A DNA stretch of 64,000 nucleotides from Rhynochetos jubatus (lineage: Eukaryota > Chordata > Aves > Eurypygiformes > Rhynochetidae): assembly GCA_027574665.1 (NCBI GenBank), contig CM050654.1, positions 12,270,142 to 12,334,141 on the forward strand, read 5' to 3'. Shown here in pieces: positions 12,401-27,251 of the stretch. Positions within the stretch are counted from its first letter, which is position 1. Every line of letters starts with the position of its first letter. Under the pieces are notes generated by a model. That model saw nothing but the letters and a program-made list of their open reading frames with translations. It made no database searches and was not told the DNA's origin. The translations under genes and the position numbers were made by a program.

Positions 12401-15400
12401 AGTAAATTTAAATAGTTTATACCAGCTTGCTGGGTAAGCAAGTAGCTTGAGTATCATAAAAGACAAGCAACACAAGTAAGACTGTTCCTTGGAGTAAACA
12501 GAAAGAAAAAGAAAGCTAAGATTACGGACAATGAGAAAATCACAGACAAGTGGGTCTGACAGATCATGGTAGAAATGAATAATTTCAGTTAAATATGACA
12601 AGCTGAAAGACTGAAAATGAAGGCTAAGGTACACAGACTCAATCTGTTGTTTATCCCAATACAGCAATTTCAGCTTTTAATTATTGATGGTATTCCAGCT
12701 CCAGATAAAGCTCAGATATAGAAGAGGGTTGTAACATACCCCTTTTTTATGTGGAAGTGTGATAAGGGGCATTACCAAGAAAGAGGAAAAACAATTAAAT
12801 ACTTTCAAAAATAAAGCACTGAAATAAATCCTGAGTTTGTATTAGAAAATGTTTATCACAGAAAGAGATCTAATTCAAAATGGAGGGATCTACCCAGAGT
12901 CAAAAATAGTAACACTAAATTGCAGTGATTTAAGCAGGCAGGAGATGTGGCTGGGGTGACAGAAGTATCTCTTCAAAAATCATTCTTATCAGACTGGGCT
13001 CCTTGGCCAATAAAGGAGATGAAAAAAGTGAGTGTTAAGCAAAACTTTAAGCTCTTAGAGTAAACTACAAGTAACAAGAAAAGACGTCTTTACAGAAAGG
13101 GTGGGCCAAGAAATTTTCACAGACAGAAGCTGAACAGGTCACCCTTGGCACAGGGCAAGCGTGTCTCTCGGCATGCAGCATTAGCTGGACACCACCAGCC
13201 GTGCAACTCTTTAGTAGTAGCAGCGGCAGTCTGTAGAAGGTTTTGGTGAAATCCCAAATATCCTCAGGACTACAGCCAGCTGGACGTGTGATTAAGGTGA
13301 CTCTTCAATGACTTTGCAAGAGGCTTGTTTACCAGATATAAATGATCCCTGACACATATATGTGACTGGAGCAAACTGCTCAATGTCCCTCACTGTGCCC
13401 AAAACAGCATTCCTAGATTCTGGCATCTTTCCCCTTGTTGAGTGTTAGAAACCACTGTTTGTCACTGAACGCAGTATTGAATGTGCCATGTATTCAATTG
13501 CTCAAATGGTTTTCACATCTTTTTTTCTGCCAGTCATAGACCAGACTATGAGCCCAATAAATTCACAGGCTGTCAGGCTTGCCAGTGAACGACTGACACA
13601 TTACTAAGATTATATGAATCTGGTTGAAAAATGTGGTGTGGATGAAGATGGGCTGCAGAAGATTTGAAGCGAAAGAATGTCCTTTCTTAGCAACGTAATG
13701 AAAGGTCATTCCAGAAAAGAAACAGTCAGGAATACGAAGGTCTAGTGTCAAACGTAAAATTAAGAAGTAGGAATATGGTAGTTCTTTAATAAATGAAAGA
13801 GTATGTGGCTTAAAATATTATAAAATCGTCATCAGTTTTATCGGACAACAATTTAATACTAACTTTAGGAAAATGCTGAACAGATCAAGTCCCAAACTTT
13901 ATTCTTGTGTACTCCCAGGCCTGCATGCTGTGAATGGGGAGGATTTGTAGGAGAATTGTATAGCTTTTTCTTGTGTCTTGAAGGTTGTTTTCAGATGTAT
14001 TTTAAGAAGGGTGCTCCAAACAGTATATTCCCCCCCTCTGCCCCATGCAGGCCTGACTTGTCATCTACTAGATGCATTTTGCATTAATAGCCCTGTAATT
14101 GTTCAGTGCTTGGGGCAAGGACTGTCGTGGTACTCATAGGTACTGCTACAGAGCAAATAAATCATGGAAATTATGTCTTTGCTCCTTATTCTGCACAGTC
14201 TAAATATATTTTGCCTCCAGTCCCTAATTGTGGCAGATACTTTTGTCATTATTTTAAATTGATCACATCAGGGATTTGGTAGTGATTTCAGATGGTCAGC
14301 AATTGTGAATACCTTTTTCTATGAAAAATTACATTTTGGAACCTAATTAACATCATGATGTGATATATGTTTAAATTAATGCCTACATTGCCAAAGAGGT
14401 GTCTTTGGGAGAGATTTTTGTGAAACTACACCTGAAAATGGAATGAATGACTAAAATAAGGGACACTAAGAAGTCATTGCTAGGTTTTACGCAGAGGTTC
14501 CTCCAAGATACATCTGGGCTGGATCCCAAATAGGTGCTCTCAGTCTCATTTGAAAGGAGGTGAAAATTGAAAAGGCTCAGGTTAGGCTTTTTTAGGCGAG
14601 ATCAATGTTTTGGCTTTGGCAATACCTGTACGAATGATGCTGGGGAAGAGGAATAACCTGTGACAGAGCTGCCTATGCTGTGATTGCCACCAGTTGCTGG
14701 TGGCAACTAACAAATTCCTACCATTGATAAAAAATATTCTACTAACTCATCCCAGCTAAGCAGCTGGGTAATTATAGGCATAGTTATAGACATAGTTTGG
14801 CATATGTAGCAAAATGGTTAGACCAGAAATTATCTCTCTGCTTTAGCCACCTGGTACAAATTACAACCCTATTTATTGATTAAGTAATACTGGTATTCAG
14901 AGCATAATAGAAATATAAATATTGGCCCGTTTAATTTATATCAACATTGATTTAGACCATGGTAGTAACTTAAATATTGTACAAATTAATTTCTTAGGTC
15001 AATATTGATTTAGAGTAGCGTGGCAGTCTCCAACACCTGTAAATGTCCAATTATTTAATATTTATACCCATAGCCTAAAATGAAGTCAGTTTTGCATCTT
15101 CCAAACTTGTGAAATAAGGATTGCTTTCACACAGAGGCTGTATGAACCAATAATAACCTTGAAAAAAAACCCCACCTTTTTGATGTTGTGGTAATAAAAC
15201 TCCTTAAAATACTGGTTTTACAGAATAAGTGCTGATACAAGCCTTGGTGCAGTTACAAACAGCAATGCTGTAATAGTCATTTGTGTTCAATTTCCCACCC
15301 AATGGATGCAGCAGGAAGCTGAAGTGTTGCTTTGAATGCTGCCTCCCCAGTAAGATGAACTGCCTTTTAAAGCCTGTGAGTCTCCTATTAAGATAATTCA

Positions 15401-18400
15401 GTATGCTGATGTTTTGTGCAGGATTTATATTATTGAGATCATACTTATATTCTGAAAACCCTGAAGTATGAGATACTTCAGTCAACTAAACCAGCTTCCA
15501 GCCTTTAACTCCCCCATCAAATTGTCTTCCCATGAGAAGTAATGCTCTGCTCTCTGCCTTTTTCAGTATGTTTGCCAGCATGAGTCTTTCATTCAAAATC
15601 CTTTTATTCCAGACTGTTTGACTCCTTTAAGGGTTGATTATGACTTCCTCCTCCCACTTTCCTTCTCAAGCAAGATTATACATTTGTTAATCAGTCTATT
15701 TTTGTTTCAAATCCAATCCTTCAATGATGGGCTGAGGGCAACCCTTTTTTTGGAAATTATAGGCTATCTGTTGCATGAAACAATCATTTACATCATGCCT
15801 GTGTAATCTCTTTTCCAACTCTGTTTTGGAGATGATGGCAGACAGAGCTATTATCTCTAGAACTAACTTAGAGGAATAAAGGGAAATGCAGATGTTGGTT
15901 TTTTGACAATTTTATGAGCAAGCTGAGTGCAGGCACTAAGAGCTGGTCATTGATATGGCCAAGATTTGGAGGGAGGAGAGATTAGAAGTGTGACAAATGA
16001 AATGTTTTTAATGCTTACTGATGAAAACATCTGTCTTCCTTCTGGTCTCTTCTTGAAGGATCTCCTCTTAGTGCTAGAGTGTGCATGGAGCCAGAGGACT
16101 CGTTCCCTCTGGCTGCTTCTGGAGTCCTCAGCAGTGAGGATGGGGCTGACTGAGTGCAGTCTTTGTGCACTTACAAGTGAGGGTAGAGCATTTACAGGAA
16201 CATGCGGGGAATAAGATGGAACAGGCTGTCTGCTATCCCTTTGCTTGCAAGTGTTTTATCAGTTGCAACGAAGTCTGTTGTTATAAAGGACACAAGAGCA
16301 TGCCAGCAAGTATTATCTTAGCTGGTATACTAGTATTTTTTATGCCAGTCATTAGAGATCCGCATTTAATACATGCAGCTCCAGTACTACAGTGTTGGAA
16401 GATGGCAAGATGGAAGGGACTTGGTTTTGCCATTTTTTGAGTGAGCACATTGAGTGACTGAGGTGATTTAAAGCTACTCATGCTTATAGTTGGTAAAATT
16501 GTCATCTGATAACACTTTGGTTGTGAAAGAGAGGTCTAGGAAAACAAATCTGTTCCTATACAGTATGTTTCAATTTTTTGCGGCCACTGCTATTTTTGCA
16601 GTTCTTAAATATTTTTGAAGAACTGCATTAATTCCCTTTAAAAAAAAAAAAAATTCATAAAAAATGTCTATCCTTTGTTGTTAGATCCTCCCCATAACTA
16701 TTGGGTTAGACAATTCACCAACGACAAATAATTTGCCATCTGCGTATCTGTATCACCAGATTCTGAGCCCCATTTTGAATAGGCTCATTTTGGGTTTTAG
16801 AAAATAAGTAACTTGTCTCAGCAATTCGTAAAAGAAATTATTATTTCATTCTCTTTTTAGTGAATTTGCATTAGATGAAAGATGAGTGATACAAGTCAAT
16901 AAAGTGCCTGCCTCTCCATGTTTGTATGAGGGATCTTTTTGAGAATTTAGGCAGAGCAGAGCAAACTGAACACAAAGTGAAAACCTAGACTGTCCCACAT
17001 TCTGAGAACAAGAGAAGCAATATTTCCTTGTCTTCAATGAAAGACAAATACACCTAACAACCTGCTGGCCAAACATGTACTAAAGAGCTCTCCTACAGTC
17101 TGCATTGGCATGACTAGTTACTGGCTAGAAGGACGACGCTATTTGAACAATTGTAAAGACAGTAACTCAGTAACTACAAGGGAATTATGTCCTCTGGCAC
17201 AGAAAGGGGTAGGGGTTTTTGTTTGGTTGTGGGTTTGGTTTTTTTTTTTTTTTTCCTTTGCTCTTGGAATGTAAATAGCTTAGTAGATATTACTAACTAG
17301 TATATGATGGGTTTCTGACCCTCATATACCCAGATGGGTATAACTAAACTAGCACTTCTGGTGACACAGGTCCTGTTCTGCTGCACAGTCTTTCCTCCAG
17401 CTCTACCTCCTGGTGAAAGTAAGAAAAATAGACTATTTACTTCTCTAATGTTGCATCACAAGGTGATTCATACAATGATGAAGCTTTGCCTGACTCGATA
17501 AAATAGGTTTAAGGCATAATGAGAGAATTATGAAATAATTTTAATGAGTGTTCTTTAATGAGTCTGTTGCTCTAAAATCATATAGCAGTGTGCCTCTATT
17601 CTGGAACTCCCTAAAAACCAAGATTTCAAACAACTATTTAATGACCTCAGTGTAAAATCCATATCTACTTTGGGGTTTTTTTGGTCTGGCTAATTATAGA
17701 ATGTATTGGATTCCAGTTCCTTAATTTTTTTAATTAAATCCTTATTGTAGTTATGCTAAGAGTTAACATGTGCAATTCTTCAGTCTATGGGTGCCTTATG
17801 AATATAAATGTATTGCTATTAACACTGCTTATCATAACTGAATAGCTTTCTCACACAGTTTGACTACTGGGAACCATACAAAAGATTTTTAATGCTAAAG
17901 TCTGTGTGCGTGTCAAATATGTATACTGAACCTCAGGAGAAAGGAACAGACTTGTTTGTTATTTGAGGTATGAGTGTCCTTACCGTCCTAGCTTGTGTCT
18001 CACAGACATGGTGTAGTGTGTCAGTGAACATGTGAATAATCTGCATTAAGAACATTTCTGCTGGTTCTTCACACTCCTTCCTGCTCCGTAATTGCAGTAC
18101 ATTTTTGAATATTGATACTTGAGATTGGAGCATTGTATATCCACTGCATACCGCTCAGTGTGGGCTATACTAACTGCCTTAGAGAATTTGGTCCAATGTC
18201 ATTAATGCTATTATGGCATAAAGTCCATAATTCAGCAAGGCACTGAATTTTTCTGTGAGTGAGAGCAGTATCATTAAGTTTGGTAGGATTAATTATAAAT
18301 TTTAAACTAAGTGTGTGCTGGTGTGTAGGATTGAATTGAAACATGCCTAGGACAAGAAAGCAAGAACACCAGTATCATGGTGGGAGGAGAGCATTAGACT

Positions 18401-21400
18401 TCGTCCTATAGTGCTCTCATGTTCTGTTCCCAAGTTGTCTCATGTAAAGCATCCATAAAGCTGAGGTGTTGGCTAACGCAGTTTGGGACAGAAGAGGCAC
18501 CTAAAGCTATTCCTTAGAGTGGAAGTGAGGTGTGACTGAATCCTGGCACTCTCTTATATGCTGGAGATATGTATTTAACCACTGCCTGTATTTAGAGGGG
18601 CACAAGATTAAGGTTAAGCAATCTGAATTCCATGGCTGTGCCCCTTTGATCTGCTACTATTGTTTGTTTATAAAAAATAATCTCCAAGCACTGACACTTA
18701 TTTCACAAAAATTTACAATATCCATGAATTGCATGTATTCTTGAAGACACAGTCGTTCTAAAAATGAAAGAAGCTGTGTGTACAGCATACATCTCTGGGC
18801 AATGGGGTGCTGTACACTCATGCAGGTATGATTGAATTTATTGTCCTGGTTCAATAATGTCCTGTTTCCAATTTTCTCAGTTTGTCATGGTTTGAATGAC
18901 TACAGACAAGTGCAAGCCCTGCACCCTTCTAAGTTTTCAGGGGTCTTCCCTGGTTGATGTGACTTCATGAAACAGATGTTGAAAACAGCAACAAGATCAC
19001 AATTCTTAGAGCAGAAAATATAGCATCAAGATATCTCAGATTTTAAGTCAGGGTAAGAGACTGGCCATTTAATAGTTAGATACTACCTTATAACTACTCA
19101 AAATATAATCTATTTTAGGATGGTTCTTAAGCAGATAATTGATAAAATGGATCCTGGTTTTACAAATGTTCAAATGAATATTTTTATTCACAGACACTGC
19201 CAAGTAAATGTAAGTTGCCAAGTAAAAACTTGGTAAGTTTTGCAAAAGAAGCAAGAATTAACAAAATATTTGCTATTGGCACAACAAGTGTCTACAGCAA
19301 TAAGATCCCAAATATCTGTAAGGCTTTCTGGTGACTAACACCTTCTGCCTCTAGAACTACACAAAGTAAATTTCAACATAGATTAAGAATTTTATTTTAA
19401 TTTGATTAAATCACACTTACTGATAATACTTCTCACCAAGAAAAGGCTTTATATCAAACAAAACAATCCATGCATCCTGAAATAAAATTATTTTATCAAG
19501 ATTTTTCTCCTTTAACCTATTTAAGGATTCAAAGTTCAAAAAATAAAAAAGTGAAAGCATTTTAAAGATATATTTGCACTGACTTTTAAGCTTAAGCAAT
19601 TTTAACCTAAACCAGTACGCCTGACTTCAAAAGTGCGTGCATTTTAGCAATATCCTCAAACAGATGACTGCTCCTGTAAGTGCTCCCCTCGTGTGTTGTG
19701 GATAGGTGACAAAAGAACTTTAAGATCTCATTTCTGTGTGAATTCAAATTCCTGGAGGAAAAGATAGTTTGTTCCATACTCTTTCTACCAGCTGCCACAC
19801 AAAAAGACTAATGACTTTTCTCTTGCTCCACAAAAATCTAACTGTGATACATTAATGGCCTTCATTAGATGTGTCACCTGACATCCTCCGAGTCCCCTCA
19901 TGCACTTATTCGCTTATTGTCCTCCCCTCCCACTGAGATGTTTTATCACTCTTCTAATGATGTGAAGGGAGGCATGATCCTTTAGCAGCAGCACCCAAAA
20001 TGTCTGCAGTGGGATGATTAAATGTGCTGTCATCTCCCAGGTCCTGGGCAACCACCTTAACTGCTGGTTTTCCTGGTTTCCTCGAATCACTCTACATTTC
20101 AAGATAACTCTCCAGAAATGTATGTGAATAGCCTGCTTTCATGCTTGAACTATGTTATGTGATTAATTCTTAATGAGTTCATTATCCTATTTAACATTTC
20201 ATGGGTAATTTGCAATTATTTAAAAATAAACATGTATATTCAAGGTCTGAATTAATGGAGAGAAAAAAGCAAGTGCCGAAATACATACATATTGATAGGG
20301 TAGGTAATTGCTTAGAACAGGAAAAATCCCTTCCTCTTCTCCCACACATAACACACATGTGCACACATATAGGTATGTACACATATTAGCTTGTTTCATG
20401 TCTTTCTTTAAAAGGTGGTATTAAGACAGGACTTCTTGCTACAATGAAATTGTGGGTTTAAAAGAGATTTCTATTATCTCTTTCCTGAAATACTGAGAGG
20501 TAACTAGCTGGTTATGCCTTAGGTGTGTTCAGCTTGAGCATTTCAATCATTTTCTCACATGGGTATATAGGGAAACACGGAACATAAAAGGTAAAACTGG
20601 GATCTATTTGCATATAGTTTGTTTGAAGAGTCAGACAGAAAGGAGAAGGCTGAGAGTCCTTTCTTATGGAGAGGGCTGTGTTAGAGAAGAATCCAAGTAT
20701 TTTTGTAGTACCTGTGCATCACTTAAAAGGCATTCTCTACCACAGCTTTTCTCCTCCACTGCTACTTTCATTGCTGTTATGTTGCTGTTTCTTTTGCTGT
20801 CCTCCTCTACCTTGAAAGTGCTGATGTCTACAGCGCATGGGACATAACTGATAACATTATCTCCTGGTAGACATCACGTGCCAGATAAAGAGATTTATAG
20901 GTAGCATACAGCACCTGAAATGAATATATGTTCAGCCTCCACTTGACAATATCCTTTAGATTACAGTTTCTTGGTTTGCTTAATGTGATATTATGCTGGA
21001 CAAGATTTGCAAATCAGAAACTGTTATAAGTTATTTGTGTTTAAATCCAAACCCATATTCACCTTAGATGAAATTCCAGTCCCCCACAGAAGCCAAGGAA
21101 ATTTTGCCTTCGACTTTGCTGTGACCAGAATTTCAATTAGGAGTTGTTTCACAGAAAAACAATTGAATGGCTTTGGTGGTTATCATTTCAGTCAGAATCT
21201 CTTGCATTTTTATTAAATTAGTACCCAATAACAATAACTCCTGAGAGTTAGAGGACAACAGAAGAACAAAGGAGGAAAGGAAACCTTGAGAGGTAAATTC
21301 TTTTCTTAGAGAAACACATGCTAGCCTTTAACAATTAATGTAGTTACACCCCTTCTGTGGGAACCTCAAGAGGAACAAATAATTAGCCTGCTATAATCTG

Positions 21401-24400
21401 TATCACAGCAAAATTGATAGTATCCTTTGGGGTTACATATGTCTGAGCAATTTGTGATAGTGAGAATTTATTGGAAATATGCTCTGGAACCTGACCAGGA
21501 GTAGATTAGTCCATTATAGAGATAGACACAGGCACCCTTATCCTCTGTTCTAGAAGTGGATTGCGGCCCATGGTCTGCCGAATTATATTTTTGTGCAGCT
21601 GGAATGAAAAAAGAATAGACCACGTGCGTATGGTGAATGGTCATGTTAACACAGGGTGGTAAACCCAGACAAAGGAACCATGTTTGAAAAGCATTTTGTT
21701 CCAACAATTTTGACTGCTGTTTTGTACTCAGTGGAACATGGTATCAAAATTATAACTTTATCATATCACTTGAGATAGTTGTGATAGGCTTATGCAGGTT
21801 GGAGCATAGCTCATGCATCACGAAAAGTATTATTGAGTTTTGGAAACCCATGGGAACCAGAAAAAGCATAGATTGAGCTTGCATGTTGAGTTTGCAATTA
21901 CAGGCTCAAAAACTTAGCAACAACATAAATAGTTTTACTAAATTAACTCCATAAGGCTGCAAAAGAAGGGCGTGAGTTCAGTCTGGTTTGATACAGTATC
22001 TCTGATTTTATCATTACTACTCTAAATATTAAAGGCTAGGTCAACTCTGTTTTATTGTATTTTCTATTATATTTATTTTATCGAGGAGAAGACGATGAAT
22101 TCCTAACTAAGGCTCTGTCATCAACATAACACCACTAGAAGGTGTTTTGCAGAAGGAATTAGAACTCTGATAACACTGACTGAGAGCACCTGGCAAGGCA
22201 AAACTCCTAAAATAATGAAGAATCAACCCGTGCTCATTTTTACCATTCAGGTTTTCCCATAGCTCATGTGGACATAGTTTGTCTGTTTTCAGTGGTGTGG
22301 ACACACATGATGGCATGACATTACTTGTCACAACAGGCACTATTTTGTGCAATATCTTGAAGGGAGGGACAACTAATATAGCAAATATTTCTGAGCCGAG
22401 CTGACAGCAGTCAGGAAGCTGGATCCGCTGTAATGAGGGTCAGCAGGAAAGGCAGCAATGGTAGGAAGATCCAAGAAGGCAGGGAAGAGTAAACAAAGCC
22501 CACAGTACCCCACTACTGTTTTAATCTCTGATTCACTATCCTTGAGCTGTATGTTTTTCTGTTTACATCTGCTGAACAAATATCCCTCACAAACCCACTG
22601 TAGCCGCATTGCTCCCAGGCTGCATAGCCCCCACAGCTCATGGCACTGTGGTGCAGGGCTCCTGCCGCAGCAAGCAAGGGGAAAGCACCAAATGTGCTCC
22701 AGATCTTCCGCAGAGCAGGACAGAAACTCACCCCTGCTCTCACTCAAGAAAGCTTTTTGCAGGTTTGAGGCCCAGAAAAGCCATTAGCAAATAGCTGCCC
22801 CAAAAGTCTGAAGAAATAAAATGCAGAATTTCAGTTCTACTAGTAAATAAGGGAACCTGGTAAGACAACTAGCATTTAGAATTGTTTTAAAACCCACCAC
22901 TATGTGCTTTTCTAAATTACTCAGATGCCATACCTGTGCCTAGGCTAAGACAACTGAACAAACACAGAAATCATGTTTTTCTTCATAATTCTGGGTACAT
23001 CTACAATTGAAATATAGATTGATGTGACAAAACTGAGCTAAAACCTTTCACGTGGTTGTAATGTATTTCAGTTATAAATGCAGGAGTGTTATATCATCTT
23101 ACAGCCAGGGTATAAAATCATAGGAAGAAGAGAACATTTAAACTTGATTTATCCCCTGTGGAGGCCTTTGTACGGAAATTAGAAGATGATCAGATCTCTG
23201 AATGGTAATTTAATAGCTAATTTAAAAGCCTCTCTTGCTTAAATTATCAAGAAACCACAAGATACATAGTTACATATTATACAATGTATATTATAACATA
23301 GGCATATGCTAGTGAAGAAAGGATTCCAGAAACACAGTTTGAGTTTCATATTAATTTAAATATATAAGATTACCTAAAATGTCAGGTGCATTTAATTATT
23401 TTTAAAGCACAAATTAGCACAAAAGCAACCTATTGTTCTAGCTTTAGGCAGATTCTACCTAATCCCAATATACCACTCTGGGAAGTAATTCCTCATTCAA
23501 CAGCCTGTCTATTAAATTCACCTGCAAATAAATGAGTGTTGCACTGCAGCCAGAGACTTGGCAAATTTATCCAATTTGGGACTGAAATTTCTCTGACTTC
23601 ACATCCCTCTCTTTAATATTGGGGGCTGTGGCTTTAATACCTCCACTAAGCTCAAATGCAGCATGAACCGAGCCCTGATCACTCAAGCAGACAAGTGTCA
23701 AGCCACCTGTAGGTCTGCACTAAAACTGGTGCCTCACATTCAAGCTCAAACTGTCTTGTACCTTTTTTGTCTCTGCTATTACCTTTAGACGGTTTTTATA
23801 TACTTCCTTTCATAATAATGTTCCTCATGCAGAGAGGTCAAGGAAAATCAGAACTATTAAGCTGATTGCACCTAGCACAATAGAATTAAGTGGCACCCCA
23901 TCAAAATCTTCCAGGAAGAATACATTTCCAGGTGCTCTCTGCTACATTAAAAAGGTAATTTTCTATTATTTATTAAATAATCACTGGCCATTTTTATATC
24001 ATCTCCTCTTGGCTTAAAGATGCAATTGTGAAATTGGGATATTGTTTTGACTGTACACCTGCAGAGGGAGAATGGATTTTGTTAATGGGCAATGATGCAC
24101 AGCTCCACTTTAGCTTCTGGTCAGATGGACAAGCTCTGAAGGGATTTATCCCATCAGTGAAATTCTCACAGTGAACCTTAAAGTCCAGTGGCAGTCTCTC
24201 TCCTAACAACTCTCCCTATCATTTGGGCAGCTATGAAAGAAGATGAATTTTTATTTCCTGCTTAGGAAAAGAGAAAGGTGGGAAAAGAAACCCACAAAAC
24301 AACAAACAAAAAGCCAACAAGGAGCCAGCTTCATTTCTTTACCCACTAAATAAGCCTAAACCACACATAGGTTTCCCCACAGGGAAAGCTTCTGACTGAT

Positions 24401-25268
24401 ATGTTGAGTCAAGACAGCATCAAAGTCTTCCAGCTGTCACAGCATTGCGGAAGTACAGGTTCATCTGCCAAAAGCCAGGAGGTTATTCTGTGACTGTTTC
24501 CAAACAAGTGTGCCAGGGATGGCTTGCTGATTAATTCAGTCCATGGGCTTCTGAGATTACTTCACTGGAAAGGACTGACTTACACTTGTGCACTGATCCT
24601 CTGCTTCCCTGGTCTGGGGACAGGTAATCCAGAAACGCTTCGGAGCTGTCCCTCTGTCAGGGACACATGGACATCAGTGAGACTTGCTGGGACTTATTCC
24701 CTGTAGTTAGAAGTCCTGGACTAGTGTCTGGGGAGCCAGGACAAATCTCATCCAGGAAGGGGGCAGCAGAAGGCACTGCAGATCCCAGCACAGGCAGGAC
24801 CATGCATGCTCATCTTTCAGGATGTAACGCAGTAATCTGCTTTAAAGAGGCATGCCTTTCCATCAGTGGCTTGATCCAAAGTCCACTGAAGCAAAAGAAG
24901 GGCTCCTGAAGATAGTCAGGTATTTTGAGTCAGCTCTGAGGTGTAGGTAACAGCCATCTCTTGCCTTGAAGGCTTCAGAAAGTTGACCATTTCAGCATTG
25001 TTGCGATCGTCCTTATCAACGAGGACCACCACCTAAGGGCGGGTGTGTGACTTCTTACATGAATCTTCTTATCTCATTCAGCAGGAGTCTCTATTTCAAG
25101 AAAACAGTCTCTTCTGCATCTTCATACTGTAAACTAAAAAGATTTGGGATCAGAACATCCCTCAGAATCAGAGTCAGCTTCATCCATTCAATCTAGGGTT
25201 CTTGATTGGAAGTTAGTGTTTTACCTAAGGAAAAGGTGTGGAAGTTCTATTTTCACTTCCAGAAATTT
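9415..25268. other. Long noncoding stretch, no gene seen
   Basis: No protein family, tRNA, rRNA or repeat consensus recognised over about 16 kb. Short homopolymers occur, for example an A run at 16,640-16,653 and a T run at 17,239-17,254. An imperfect repeat of gatttaga-containing sequence occurs about 60 bases apart near 14,940 and 15,000. Slightly GC-richer patches near 9,600-10,160 and 22,440-22,740 hold overlapping short open frames on both strands with no recognisable motif. An isolated donor-like ATG/GTAAGG sits at 10,103 without supporting context. Confidence 0.55.
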
Positions 25269-25294
25269 GGGGGGGGGGACAGAAGGGGGGGTGG
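25269..25294 (+). repeat. G-run pair, G-quadruplex potential
   Basis: Ten consecutive G (25,269-25,278), then acagaa, then seven G (25,285-25,291) followed by tgg. There are enough G triplets for an intramolecular quadruplex. It may equally be an unstable homopolymer or a sequencing-prone site. Confidence 0.6.
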
Positions 25295-26908
25295 AGTTTT
25301 AATCAAAAAAGATAAACCAAAATTTTAGTGAATATAAAACAAAAATAGTAATTTGACAAAAGAAAAAAATAATCTAAATAATTTCCTTGAAGAAAATGTC
25401 TAAATTTTATGAAAATTTAGAAGTTAAAAATGGCATTCACACAGCATGTGCTAACTACTTAATTGTGGTGGCCTGTCAATAGGAAACAAAAAAGAAGAAG
25501 AAATGTCTGTGTTTTCTTACATAAAGCATCTCTCTCACCATTTTACAGTGCCATTTCTGAATAGCGACTGAAATCTAAAATTAACAATTTGATCAATGGT
25601 CTAGGTAGATGAAAAATCTGGTCAACCCGTTAAAAAAGAAAGTTAATAAGAAGAAAGAACCATCTCACAGTTCATGAAATAGTACAGCAAAGTGTAATTT
25701 TTCAAGTCCTAGTAATTATGTTGGCTATCACACCATTACTGATATAATGTGAAGCTAATAAGCCAAGTAATTAGAATGCACTAGGTCAGAGTTTTCACCT
25801 TAATATGTGAAGGGTAAATGAGAATGAGGCATTATAATATTTAGCATATGGCTAAAACAGTACAAAAGCAATAGAACCGAAAGGTTACTTTTTAGAGGGA
25901 AAATGTTCATGGAGTTGAAAGTTGTTTATATTGACTTACATGCTGAGCCTAATGAAGGTCATTATGGGCATTTAATGCTGCTACACATGTATCAGAGCAG
26001 TCTGAGTGGCTGAGTTTCTCCTTTGTGAATGACTTGCTGCATTCTGCTGCTATTGCCCAAGTTCTCCCAGGCTGAATTGCCTTTCTCACTTACAAGCCAC
26101 TTATAAATTGAATCCAGCACTACAAAAGATTGTCTAACACAAAAGACCCAAATTAGCCCATACCTCAGAAAAATAAGTGGTGATATTCCTGAAAAGGGGG
26201 AAGGATTGGGGATATTTCCTTTCCTGATGTTTCCATTCACAACATTGCCAGACCTAATCCTGTCATTTTATGTTCCCACTGTCAGACTATTCAGCTGTTT
26301 TTGAAAGAAAGCTGACTGCAGACCTCAGTCCATAAATTTACCAGAAAATAGTTGGATGCCCTCCCCAGCACTAAGGTTATTCCCTCTGAGCTGTTTACAG
26401 GCACAAACTTCCAGAGTACCTTTCTCCTCAACCACACATACAGCAGGCAATGGGCATACAGTTTGAAGGTGCTTCACTTTCAGTCCTTGAGGAGACAGAA
26501 TGACAAACTCCAAACGGATATGTAAAATGCAGAGATTTTTCTACAAGTTACTAAAAGTGCAATCTGGGAAGTGGTCTCAACTTTGCAGTGATAATGCCAT
26601 GCAAGATACCAGACTGAGTAGTTTACAGGGAGAGGGCTTAAGGAGAAAAGCCATTTGTTGCGGGGCACAATGGTGATTATGACACCTTGGGCTGCTGGGC
26701 TTGATGAACTGGAAAGTGCCATTTGAAAGAGAGTCGAAACCTTTGCTTGACTCTGCTCTGCGGCGAAACCTGTCTTTTTGATCCCTGTTTGTCAGTATCA
26801 AAGAAAAATGGAGATCATGAAATTGGTCTGCAGCAAATGAGTGGAGAAATGCACAGAGTGAATGAAAGAAGTCAACGGGAAAAGTCATTTGAATTCTTCT
26901 GGCAAAGC
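25295..26908. other. Noncoding DNA, no gene seen
   Basis: Very AT-rich from 25,295 to 25,700, then mixed composition. Minus-strand open frames at 26,325-26,927 are short and overlap one another without a recognisable domain. Confidence 0.55.
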
Positions 26909-26928
26909 CACACACACACACACACACA
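26909..26928. repeat. (CA)n microsatellite
   Basis: Ten uninterrupted CA dinucleotides followed by an A run. This is long enough to be polymorphic. Confidence 0.95.
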
Positions 26929-27251
26929 AAAAAGACTGCCTCCCAGAAGGCTTTGAATTAAAAAGGTACCTTTGAGGTTTCAGAGTTTCTTCATCCTGCA
27001 TGTTGTAAGTGATATGAAATGTTAAAAACATTAAGAGCTCTGAGGAATGCACATTCCTACACTTCTCTGCGCAGCCTTGCTTTGAAGGGTGGGTGTGTGA
27101 AGTCCTGAAAAATCACTTCAGAAACTGAAAAAGAAAATTACTCTGATAGGACAGAGCTTACAGCACACTCGATCAATACTGAAGATGTAGGCATTGTCAC
27201 ACCTGTGTGGTAAGGGTCTCAGAGGACCTGATCCTGATGAGAATGGGAATG
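26929..27251. other. Noncoding DNA, no gene seen
   Basis: No coding signal or repeat recognised between the CA microsatellite and the CR1 end. Confidence 0.55.

Noticed and set aside
18889-18906. tgtcatggtttgaatgac resembling the start of some bird LTRs
   Set aside because: Resemblance stops after about a dozen bases, so it is not supportable as an LTR.
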